Assembly (NCBI GenBank): GCA_937922925.1
Contig: CALAKU010000022.1
Location: 42,041 to 106,040 of the forward strand
Length of the DNA stretch: 64,000 nt
From: an uncultured Arenicella sp.
GTDB lineage: Bacteria > Pseudomonadota > Gammaproteobacteria > Arenicellales > Arenicellaceae
Direction of reading: 5' to 3'
The notes below the pieces were generated by a model. The model searched no databases and was not told the origin of the DNA. It saw only the letters and a program-made list of their open reading frames with translations. This document shows, piece by piece, positions 1 to 8,649 of the stretch (the first letter of the stretch is position 1; every line of letters starts with the position of its first letter). The translations under genes and the position numbers were made by a program.

Positions 1-2169
1 TGTGAGTGCTTTGCGCGCGGTGCCGCGGCGAATTACGTCTCGCATCATACTCACGGTTAAATAATTATTGGCGTGCGTCATGACGCGGGGCGCCACATAA
101 CTTGACGGCGCGGTTTCAGGTTTGGTGTCCTCATCGATTGGCGCTTCCAGCAATTCATCGTCTGGTTCGTCTTGTGCTGGCGAGGTTTGATCTTCTTTTA
201 ACTGAGCCTCAAGCCAAGTCGGATCTGGCTCAGGTTTTGGCAAATACTCAGCGATGCATTCGTCACAAAATTCTGGTTGCGGTGCCTTGAAGAGTAAGTC
301 GCCGCTGCGGTTTGTGATCTTCTCGATAAAGTAAGGTTGTATTTTGTAACCACCGTTGGCCAGAACACTGTAAGCATTGACCATTTCCATTGGAGTCGTG
401 CCGCCTGAGCCAAGAGCCATGGTGAGCGATGCGGAAAAGCGATTCACGTCGATACCGAATCGTTGCACATATTCTCGAGCGAACGGAATGCCAATAGCTC
501 TTAACAGCCGAATAGACACAAGGTTCATTGACTTGCCTAAGGCTTCGCGCATGCGAGTTGGGCCATAGAATCGGCCGCTATAGTTTTCGGGCCGCCATAG
601 AGTGCCGTGAGCTGGATCGGTTATCACAATGGGCGCGCCGCTGATCAAACTGGCGGGCGTAAAGTTTTGCTCGAGTGCGGCTGAGTAGATAAAAGGCTTG
701 ATGTTCGAGCCTGGCTGTCTTATCGATTGCGTAGCTCGATTGTATTTGTTCAGAAAGAAGTCATAACCGCCGACCAATGATAAGACTTGGCCGGTAGAGG
801 GATTAAGTGAGATCAGCGATCCGCCTACTGCTGGAATTTGAGAAAGTTGCCAAACTGTTTTCTCTGTTTCGTTCTCAAGCGCTTGTTCAGCTTGACTCAA
901 TGGTTTGACATAGACAATGTCTCCGGGGTTTAAAAGGGCGGCTAAAGACTCAGGCCGATCTCCTCTTAGGTCGGCTGTTTTATGGCGACGAGCCCATTTG
1001 GCGTGCTCGAGTTTCAATTCGATGCCGGCGAAGTCACGTGTCCATAGCAGAGCAACGTCGGTATCGGCCTGCATGACTATTGCTGGTCGTTGTTCTCGGC
1101 TATTCGGATAGATGGCTAGCGCGTCTTCGAGTGCGGATTCCCACTCCGATTCGTCGGCCGACTCATATCGCTTTCGTAAGGCTGTCAAATCAATGTTACC
1201 CGCTGCACCGCGATAGCCATGACGGTGATCATAGGCTTGTAGGCCTTTTCTTAAAGCTGCTTGGGCGGTTGTTTGTTGGTCTGACAATATGGTGGTGTAC
1301 ACATTCAAACCTTGCCAATATATGTCTTCGCCGTATTGATCGATCAATTGTTGGCGCACCATTTCGGCAATATGAGGGGCGTCTAGGCCATCGGTTCGGT
1401 CATGCTTTTTAGCGCTGATTGGTTCATCGACGGCGGCTTGATGCTGCTCTGAATTGATTTTTCCAAGTTCTAGTAAGCGCCCGAGAACGTAGTTGCGTCG
1501 AACTCGGGCACGCTCTGGGTTGCGTAGGGGGTTGAACGCTGAGGGGGCTTTAGGCAGCCCGGCTAGCATGGCTGTTTGCGCGATGCTTAATTCGCCTAAA
1601 TTGGTGCCATAATAGGTTTGCGCCGCCGCACCAAAGCCATAGGATCGATGACCCAGAAAAATCTTGTTTAAATACAAAGACAATATTTCTTGTTTGCTTA
1701 GAATTTGCTCTAGTCTGAAAGCCAGCAATATCTCTTTGATCTTGCGAGTGTAAGTTTTGTCGCGGGTTAGAAAGAAGTTGCGTGCCACCTGCATTGTGAT
1801 CGTGCTGGCGCCCTGGCCAGAGCTGCCACTTAAGGTATTCGACAAAGCTGCTCTTACTAAGCCTTTGACATCAATACCAAGATGGTCAAAGAAGCCGTCG
1901 TCTTCAGCGGCTAATACCGCGTCGATAATAGATTGTGGCGTCTGTGCGTAATCGAGAGGAATGCGTCGTTCGTTACCGAATTCGGAAATCAGTACGCCGT
2001 CGGCTGAGAAAACTCGTAGGGGAACTTTTAGATTAACGCTGCGAATGCTCTGGGCATCAGGTAATTCGCGGCTGAATTGGACCAATAAAAAGGTCGCCAG
2101 CACTACCGCCAACATTACTGCGCTGCTCAGCAAAATAAGTAAACGAAACCAGAATTGAGAAGTTTTCAA
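1..2169 (-). CDS. mrcA: Penicillin-binding protein 1A (bifunctional transglycosylase/transpeptidase), C-terminus beyond window edge
   Basis: Continuous minus-strand reading frame from a probable TTG start near 2169 running off the left edge (not in the ORF track because it is partial). Translation includes an N-terminal TM helix, glycosyltransferase-51 motifs (AAEDDGFFDHLGID, GQGASTITMQVARNFFL, KIKEILLAFRLEQILSKQEILSLYLNKIFLGHRSYGFGAAAQTYYG) and transpeptidase motifs (QPGSNIKPFIY, GKSMNLVS). Located divergent to pilM, as is typical. Confidence 0.93.
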   Translation of the reverse strand, partial: MKTSQFWFRLLILLSSAVMLAVVLATFLLVQFSRELPDAQSIRSVNLKVPLRVFSADGVLISEFGNERRIPLDYAQTPQSIIDAVLAAEDDGFFDHLGIDVKGLVRAALSNTLSGSSGQGASTITMQVARNFFLTRDKTYTRKIKEILLAFRLEQILSKQEILSLYLNKIFLGHRSYGFGAAAQTYYGTNLGELSIAQTAMLAGLPKAPSAFNPLRNPERARVRRNYVLGRLLELGKINSEQHQAAVDEPISAKKHDRTDGLDAPHIAEMVRQQLIDQYGEDIYWQGLNVYTTILSDQQTTAQAALRKGLQAYDHRHGYRGAAGNIDLTALRKRYESADESEWESALEDALAIYPNSREQRPAIVMQADTDVALLWTRDFAGIELKLEHAKWARRHKTADLRGDRPESLAALLNPGDIVYVKPLSQAEQALENETEKTVWQLSQIPAVGGSLISLNPSTGQVLSLVGGYDFFLNKYNRATQSIRQPGSNIKPFIYSAALEQNFTPASLISGAPIVITDPAHGTLWRPENYSGRFYGPTRMREALGKSMNLVSIRLLRAIGIPFAREYVQRFGIDVNRFSASLTMALGSGGTTPMEMVNAYSVLANGGYKIQPYFIEKITNRSGDLLFKAPQPEFCDECIAEYLPKPEPDPTWLEAQLKEDQTSPAQDEPDDELLEAPIDEDTKPETAPSSYVAPRVMTHANNYLTVSMMRDVIRRGTARKALT

Positions 2170-2320
2170 AATGCCTACACGCGCACGTTTTGAGCCAAGG
2201 GACTATATATTAATTGTTGGATTTCCTAAATAGAAGTGTGGCATTATTGTTTGGGGTTGAGTAGAATTTAAGGTAACAAGTAATAATAATGAGCTAAATA
2301 GCGGTTTTTATGGAGGTTTC

Positions 2321-3370
2321 TTGAAGCTTTTTGCCCAAAAAACAAAGGCAGTCATCGGTATCGATATCGGTAGCCACTCGATCAAGCTGGTTGAGCTAAC
2401 AGGGTCAAGAAACAGTCCTAAGGTGGTCGCTTGGGGTGTGGCTCCGTTGCCATCGGGCGCATTTGCTGAAAATTCAATTGCTAACGCTGAGTTAGTTGCT
2501 GAAACCTTAAACAGTTTAATCATTAAATCGGGCGCCAAGACAGATGGCGCTGCTGTTGCCGTTTCCTCATCGCACGCGATTACCAAGGTGTTGGGGATGC
2601 CGACCGATTTGAGTGATATTGAGTTAGAAGAGCAGGTGAGTATCGAAGCCTTGCACTTTATTCCTTACCCCATCGATGAAGTAAACCTAGATTTTGAAGT
2701 GATTGGCCCTTCGACCATTAATGAGCTAGAGAACGATGTTCTATTGGTGGCGTGTCGACGCAGTATCGTCGATGATTACATCGATTTGGTGGAAGATTCA
2801 GAGTTGGATTTGCGCTATGTTGATATTGATACTTACGCTTTAGAGCGTGTTTATCGATCACAGAACAGTCTCAGCTCGTCGTCGGATCAGCCCGTAGCGC
2901 TCTTTGATATTGGCTCTTCTAGCAGCCACCTTATGGTCATGAATCATGAGCGCGTGCTGTATTCACGGCATCAAAATTTTGGTGCAGGCCAATTGATCAA
3001 GCTAATTCGTAAAGAGTATGGTGTTAGTGCTGAGGAAGCCGATGAGATTTTGGCGTCCTCACAGCCGCCTGCTGATTTTGTGACCGCGGTTCAAGATCCG
3101 TTTGTTGAGATGCTGCGCCAAGAAGTGAGTAGGGCACTGCAGTTCTTTTATTCGTCTAGCTCTTACTCCAATATCGACAGTGTTGTTTTATCAGGCGCTT
3201 GCTGTGCTCTTGCTGGGCTTGCCGGCGACCTTGAAGTGAAACTAAGAACCAAGGTATCGATACTTAATCCGTTGAGTAATGCTTCGGTGCAGTCACGACG
3301 CGAGGCGGCGGCGGTGGCCGCGCCAGGCCTGTCTGTTGCTTATGGTTTGTCATTAAGAGGTCTACATTAA
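2321..3370 (+). CDS. pilM: Type IV pilus assembly protein PilM
   Basis: 349 aa, actin-like fold motifs (IGIDIGSHSIKLVEL, ALFDIGSSSSHLMV); TTG start after a GGAGG Shine-Dalgarno; first gene of pilMNOPQ. Confidence 0.95.
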   Translation: MKLFAQKTKAVIGIDIGSHSIKLVELTGSRNSPKVVAWGVAPLPSGAFAENSIANAELVAETLNSLIIKSGAKTDGAAVAVSSSHAITKVLGMPTDLSDIELEEQVSIEALHFIPYPIDEVNLDFEVIGPSTINELENDVLLVACRRSIVDDYIDLVEDSELDLRYVDIDTYALERVYRSQNSLSSSSDQPVALFDIGSSSSHLMVMNHERVLYSRHQNFGAGQLIKLIRKEYGVSAEEADEILASSQPPADFVTAVQDPFVEMLRQEVSRALQFFYSSSSYSNIDSVVLSGACCALAGLAGDLEVKLRTKVSILNPLSNASVQSRREAAAVAAPGLSVAYGLSLRGLH

Positions 3371-3371
3371 G

Positions 3372-3947
3372 ATGGCGAATATCAACTTATTGCCTTGGCG
3401 CGATGCGCAAAGACGAGATCGAAATCGAGTTACCTTGGTTATCTGCATTGGCATGTGGCTTATTGCTTGCCTTGCTGTGTTAGCGGGAAAAATGGTGATG
3501 GACTTTCGAATTGATCATCAAAAAGCCCGAAATGCGTACCTTCAAAGCGAAATTGATGCCTTGTCAAAAGTGATTGCAGAAATCGAAGATTTGAAGAAAA
3601 AACGCGATGAATTGATTGCGCGTATGGATGTGATTCAAAATCTGCAACGCAATCGCTCGCAGGTAGTGCATGTGTTTGATGACTTGGTAAGAAAACAACC
3701 GAAAGGTGTCTTTTACGATTCCATCGAAAAGCGCGACAATAGCTTATCCATAAAGGGCAAAGCTCAATCGAATAATCGTATTTCAAGTTTGATGCGCAGC
3801 GTCGACAGTTCTGAATGGCTCAATGTTGCGGATTTAAAAGATGTTGGTGTCGTTGAGCAAAACGCAGTATCGGTAAGCCAATTCGATTTGGTTGTAAATC
3901 AACAAGGTACAGAAGACGAAGAGCCAAATGACGGTCAGATTCGCTGA
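3372..3947 (+). CDS. pilN: Type IV pilus inner-membrane assembly protein PilN
   Basis: MANINLLPWRDAQRR start, single TM helix, coiled coil; position between pilM and pilO. Confidence 0.95.
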   Translation: MANINLLPWRDAQRRDRNRVTLVICIGMWLIACLAVLAGKMVMDFRIDHQKARNAYLQSEIDALSKVIAEIEDLKKKRDELIARMDVIQNLQRNRSQVVHVFDDLVRKQPKGVFYDSIEKRDNSLSIKGKAQSNNRISSLMRSVDSSEWLNVADLKDVGVVEQNAVSVSQFDLVVNQQGTEDEEPNDGQIR

Positions 3948-3970
3948 TCGGTTTAGATGAGAATAATCAT

Positions 3971-4582
3971 ATGACCTTATTTGAAGAGTTAAGCAGTATA
4001 GACGTCAACGACATTGGGTCGTGGACGCGTCGTGTCAAGGTAGTGTTTGCTGCGCTCTTGTGTGTTCTGATCTTGGGGTTGGGGTACAAATTTGTTATCG
4101 AGCCGATGTTAGAGACGCTTGAGACAGTTAAAAAGAAAGAACCAGGCTTAAAACAAACTTACCTAGAGAAAAAAGAACTCGCGATTAACCTCGAAGAATA
4201 TAAAAAGCAAAAAGTCGAAGCGCAAGAAACTTTCAATTTATTAAAAGAAGTTTTGCCCAACGAGAGCGAGATTCCGGATCTGCTGCGCGATATGACCCAA
4301 GTGGGTTTGTCGCAAGGTCTGCAGTTCGAACGATTTAAGCCAGGCTCTAAAATCACGCATGATTTTTACGCAGAGAAAAACGTCGACATTGTTGCTAATG
4401 GAACTTACTTTCAGATCGCGAGCTTTGTCAGCGAGATTGCAGCGTTGCCGAGGATTATTAATTTCGCCAACTTTACGTTGCGCCGTGAAGGCGGTGACTC
4501 GAATAATTTGAAGTTTACAGCGGTTACCAAGACTTACCATTACCTAGATGAAGAAGGCAGTGAAAATGCGCCATCACAATAG
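3971..4582 (+). CDS. pilO: Type IV pilus assembly protein PilO
   Basis: Bitopic membrane protein with PilO-like C-terminus; position in operon. Confidence 0.93.
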   Translation: MTLFEELSSIDVNDIGSWTRRVKVVFAALLCVLILGLGYKFVIEPMLETLETVKKKEPGLKQTYLEKKELAINLEEYKKQKVEAQETFNLLKEVLPNESEIPDLLRDMTQVGLSQGLQFERFKPGSKITHDFYAEKNVDIVANGTYFQIASFVSEIAALPRIINFANFTLRREGGDSNNLKFTAVTKTYHYLDEEGSENAPSQ

Positions 4583-5141
4583 TCGCCCATTAGTGCGGGT
4601 TGAAATTTTGCAACACAAAGCATTGCGTTCTCTAGTGATGCTGTTGTCACTCGTATGGTTGTCCGCCTGCGGCGACAGCGGTATGTCTGACTTGAGAGAG
4701 TTTGTGGAAACGGCCTACCAAGACGAAAAGCCCGAGATTGATCCTCTGCCGCCATTCGAGCCTTATAAGGCTTATAAGTATTCCCCAGAAGAGAACAGCG
4801 ATCCATTTAGTTTGAGCAATATAATTACCAATTTGGATTCCGATGGAGCCACTATCGGTCAGCGTCCAGATGCTGATCGTGACAAAGAGCCTTTGGAAGA
4901 CTTTCCATTAGACGCTCTCAGCATGGTGGGTACTATGAGCCAAAAAGGGGTTCCTTGGGTGATTGTACAAACTAATAATGGCACCGCACATTTGGCCACT
5001 ATTGGGAATTATCTGGGCCAGAACGACGGCAAAATCACCAATATATTCCCAGAAGAAGAGCGGGTTGAGTTAGTCGAAACCGTGCCCGACCCATCAGGCC
5101 GTTGGGTTAAACGCGATATCGAACTCACCATCGACGAATAA
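4548..5141 (+). CDS. pilP: Type IV pilus lipoprotein PilP (start 4548 or 4566)
   Basis: Lipobox LVWLSAC; PilP-like motifs (FPLDALSMVGTM, GNYLGQNDGKI); overlaps the pilO 3' end. Confidence 0.93.
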   Translation: MKKAVKMRHHNSRPLVRVEILQHKALRSLVMLLSLVWLSACGDSGMSDLREFVETAYQDEKPEIDPLPPFEPYKAYKYSPEENSDPFSLSNIITNLDSDGATIGQRPDADRDKEPLEDFPLDALSMVGTMSQKGVPWVIVQTNNGTAHLATIGNYLGQNDGKITNIFPEEERVELVETVPDPSGRWVKRDIELTIDE

Positions 5142-5174
5142 AAATTAGATAAATAAACACTAGGAAGCAACATC

Positions 5175-7469
5175 ATGACTGCAAGCTCAATACCGACGCC
5201 TTTGCGCGCACGCTTCTCAAAATCCGTTGCTCTTGTTGCAGCATTTTTGATCGGGTTTACAGCGCATGGCTTAGGTCACGCGCAAAGCGGAGCCAACTTA
5301 ACCGACGTTCTCTACAGTAAGTTACCCGGTGATGATATCCAGATTAATATTGTTACCGATGCTGAGTTAGACGAACCTGGCAGTTTCAGTACTGATTCGC
5401 CGGCCAGAATAGCGCTTGATTTTTTTGGGTTAAAAAATCAGTTGGCAAACCCGCGAACGCTTGTCCAAGCCGGTAAAGTTGAGAGTGTGCTGGCGGTTGA
5501 AACGGCTGATAGAACTAGGCTGGTTATCAATCTCTACGACAGCGCTCGCTATTCCTTAACGCCAACCGACGATGGCTATGCGATTACGGTTTTCAACACC
5601 AGAATTAACGAAAGTGACGTTGGCGCGCCGAAGCCGTTTGCTCAACGCCCCGATATTTTGCCCGACAATGCGGTAACCAATGTCGATTTCCGCCGATCTG
5701 AAGCAGGCGGCGGTAAGATGGTTGTCGATTTAAGCAATGATGGTGTCACCGTCGATACCCGTGAGCGTGATGGCGAAATTGTTGTCGATCTATTAGGGGC
5801 TTCTTTGCCTTCTGAACTAGAGCGGCGATTGGATGTGACTGACTTTGCCACACCAGTGCAGACTATCGATGCATTTCAAAATGGTGATAACGTTCGCATG
5901 GTGATAGTGCCGCAAGGTAAGTCTCAACATATCTCCTTTCAATCGGGCAAACGGTTCACTCTCGTGGTTGATCCAATCATTGTGACCGAAGAGGATCTTC
6001 GCAACGCCGAAGATGTGGCGCTTGGTTTTGAAGGTGAGAGACTCTCCATTAATTTTCAGAAAATCGATGTGAGATCGGCCTTGGCCGTCATTGCCGATTT
6101 CACCGGTATTAATTTTGTAACCAGCGATTCAGTGCAAGGCGAAGTCACCTTAAACTTAAAAGACGTGCCTTGGGATCAGGCACTAGACGTTATCTTAAGA
6201 ACCAAAGGTCTAAGTCAACGACGAACCGGTGACATTATTTGGATTGCGCCCAGCGATGAGATTCGTGAGTTCGAAGAGAAAGAGCTTCGGGCTAATGCGG
6301 TTGTGGCTGAGTTTGCCCCCCTATCGACGGAAGTCATACAAGTAAACTACGCAAAAGCCGAGGATATCTCAGAAGTTATTAAATCGGTAAGAGTCGTGCG
6401 TCAGGGGTCTGTCCCGTCAGGTGCGGACGTATCAAATCTTGGAGGCGCAGCGTTCAATACAACCGAAACAGACACCAACTCTATTTTGAGTGCCAGAGGT
6501 AGCGTTACCGTTGATGAGCGAACTAATAGCTTGTTAGTGCAAGACGTACCGGAAAAAATCAAAGCACTTAGAGAAGTTGTAGCCAAGCTTGATAAGCCCG
6601 TACGACAAGTTCTAATTGAAACGAGAATCGTTGAAGCCAACGACTCGTTTAGCCGTGAACTCGGTGCTCGCTTAGGTTTTCAACGCATCACCGAAAATGC
6701 ACGATTCCCGGGCGTCAATGACTCTAATATTGGAGACGTGGTCACCAGTGGCACAACGGAAGGCTTAACGGTAATTCAAGATTCAAGGTCCGATGATGAG
6801 CCCGGTCTTATTTTCGATAACTCTCGCGGCACACCGGGCGGTTTGGCTGTTGATCTAGGCGCTAATGCGATTGGAACGCAAAACCCGTCTTCATTCGCAT
6901 TCGATATTTTTCGTACGGGTCGCGGATTTGCTCACTTGATTACGCTGGAGTTGAGTGCACTAGAAGCCGACGGTCGCGGTCGTGTTGTTGCAAGTCCGCG
7001 ATTAGTCACAGCCAATCAAAATGAAGCGATGATTAGCCAAGGTCAAGAGATAACCGCAGTAGCGGACGTTGTTGCCGGTGGCGGTGGTGGTGGCGCGGCC
7101 GGCGGCGGCGGCGGTTTCACTGAAACCATCGAAGCCGAATTGACCTTGCGAGTTACCCCTCAAATCACGCCGGATGATCGTGTGATCATGGACGTTTCCA
7201 TTGAGCAAGACACCATTATCGGTCTCGCCCCTATTGTTCTGGGCACGCAAGAAATCGATACGCAGGTATTGGCTGACAACGGCGAAACCGTGGTGATTGG
7301 CGGCATTTACCAAGAAACAGACAACATAGATGTTGTCAAAGTGCCTCTATTAGGCGATTTGCCAATTATTGGAAATTTGTTCAAGCAACGCTCGGTGCAA
7401 AAGAATCGAACCGAACTTCTTATCTTTTTAACACCAAAAATTATCAGTCCTAAGTTGAATCTGGGATAA
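5175..7469 (+). CDS. pilQ: Type IV pilus secretin PilQ
   Basis: 764 aa with AMIN domains, STN domain and secretin domain (VPLLGDLPIIGNLFKQRSVQKNRTELLIFLTPKII). Confidence 0.96.
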   Translation: MTASSIPTPLRARFSKSVALVAAFLIGFTAHGLGHAQSGANLTDVLYSKLPGDDIQINIVTDAELDEPGSFSTDSPARIALDFFGLKNQLANPRTLVQAGKVESVLAVETADRTRLVINLYDSARYSLTPTDDGYAITVFNTRINESDVGAPKPFAQRPDILPDNAVTNVDFRRSEAGGGKMVVDLSNDGVTVDTRERDGEIVVDLLGASLPSELERRLDVTDFATPVQTIDAFQNGDNVRMVIVPQGKSQHISFQSGKRFTLVVDPIIVTEEDLRNAEDVALGFEGERLSINFQKIDVRSALAVIADFTGINFVTSDSVQGEVTLNLKDVPWDQALDVILRTKGLSQRRTGDIIWIAPSDEIREFEEKELRANAVVAEFAPLSTEVIQVNYAKAEDISEVIKSVRVVRQGSVPSGADVSNLGGAAFNTTETDTNSILSARGSVTVDERTNSLLVQDVPEKIKALREVVAKLDKPVRQVLIETRIVEANDSFSRELGARLGFQRITENARFPGVNDSNIGDVVTSGTTEGLTVIQDSRSDDEPGLIFDNSRGTPGGLAVDLGANAIGTQNPSSFAFDIFRTGRGFAHLITLELSALEADGRGRVVASPRLVTANQNEAMISQGQEITAVADVVAGGGGGGAAGGGGGFTETIEAELTLRVTPQITPDDRVIMDVSIEQDTIIGLAPIVLGTQEIDTQVLADNGETVVIGGIYQETDNIDVVKVPLLGDLPIIGNLFKQRSVQKNRTELLIFLTPKIISPKLNLG

Positions 7470-7488
7470 TAACCCCCACACTACTCAC

Positions 7489-7519
7489 AAAAGCAGGCTC
7501 TAACCTGCTTTTGTTTTTT
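7489..7519 (+). terminator. Rho-independent terminator after pilQ
   Basis: Perfect stem AAAAGCAGG/CCTGCTTTT, loop CTCTAA, followed by GTTTTTT. Confidence 0.8.
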
Positions 7520-7611
7520 GTAACGTTCTCCGTAGATGGGTATTAACCATTTTATGTTGACTCAGTTGCTCTGGGCGCAAAGCTTAGAGAACTTAATAAA
7601 TAAATAACAAT

Positions 7612-8115
7612 ATGCAAAACGTAATACTGATTGGTCCTATGGGATCGGGTAAAACAACGGTAGGAAAACAATTAGCGAAACGCTTGAGGATGGACTTCGT
7701 TGATTCGGATCACATGATTGAAGATCGCTGTGGCGTGTCTATTTCCACCATTTTCGATATCGAAGGTGAAGATGGGTTTCGTAAACGCGAGACCAAAATG
7801 TTGCAAGAGCTGTGTGATCGCTCAGGCATTGTGCTTGCCACTGGCGGTGGCGCTATCGTTTCGCAAGAGAATCGCAAATTATTGCGCAAAGGCTACGTCG
7901 TATATTTACGAACTTCGATCGAGACTCAGCTCGCAAGAACACAGAAAAACCAAAATAGACCTTTGTTAGAAAATGTGGATGCAGAAACCAAGCTCAAGGA
8001 GCTAATGGACGAGCGTGGCACTTTGTATGAGCAAGAAGCTGATCTAATTGTTACCTCTGGTGATCGCGTTGTGTCCAAGGTGGTTGACGAAGTCTGCGAG
8101 GCTATGGGTCGCTAA
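7612..8115 (+). CDS. aroK: Shikimate kinase
   Basis: P-loop LIGPMGSGKTTVGKQLAKRL; DSDHMIE; ATGGGAIV; QNRPLLE motif. Confidence 0.95.
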   Translation: MQNVILIGPMGSGKTTVGKQLAKRLRMDFVDSDHMIEDRCGVSISTIFDIEGEDGFRKRETKMLQELCDRSGIVLATGGGAIVSQENRKLLRKGYVVYLRTSIETQLARTQKNQNRPLLENVDAETKLKELMDERGTLYEQEADLIVTSGDRVVSKVVDEVCEAMGR

Positions 8116-8187
8116 TTAAGGCTCAATAGGCAATAGCGAGAGTAAGCAAGGAAGCCGCTAAGAACACAAATATCGAGCGCAGAGGCG

Positions 8188-8216
8188 GTGACAAACGAAG
8201 GTCGCTGGAGTATACT
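8188..8216 (+). promoter_or_regulatory. Candidate sigma-70 promoter for gltB
   Basis: GTGACA - 17 nt - TATACT (8188-8193 and 8211-8216), pointing toward gltB. Confidence 0.5.
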
Positions 8217-8649
8217 TCGCGTCCTTTTTCGCTTGGCGAATAGACATTTGCACAAACCTGATTCTAGAAGTTACCCAGCACGGAAAAACTAGAAGACGTT
8301 TGAATAGATAGGAATACGGCTCCCTTGTTTGGGGCAATATTTACCGACATTCTTATTTTCGGTTACCGCCGCCTAGCCGGCGATTCCCATCTAGATAGAC
8401 TTAACTTTATACAGGTTTAACTTTACCTTTTTGATTGTTTTTGTGAAGACAGTTTTTTTTTGTAAAGACAAAGACAGGCAGTTGAAAAACTAACGAATCG
8501 AAGTAAATTGCAAGTGCGCCTTAATTACACGTAAATCGATTTTCGTGGCAATTTGGCTTTTGTCTAGCTAAGCGTACATCGGGGGTGTCGACACTGATCA
8601 CACTTCTTCATAGCGTGAGCATGCTCACAAACATGACCGAGATTGCACT

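Noticed and set aside
102-2158. Series of short ORFs in the first 2 kb (62-110 aa, both strands)
   Set aside because: The region is fully explained by the partial minus-strand mrcA (PBP1A) gene, which the track omits because it runs off the window.
7070-7125. Gly-rich GGCGGC tract in pilQ considered as a repeat element
   Set aside because: In frame and encodes a glycine-rich loop (GGGGGGAAGGGGG) in a secretin; ordinary low-complexity linker.
8551-8567. TTGGCTTTTGTCTAGCT as a sigma-54 promoter for gltB
   Set aside because: Has GG-N10-GC spacing but poor match at the conserved -24 AC and -12 TT positions; too weak compared with the nrtA element.
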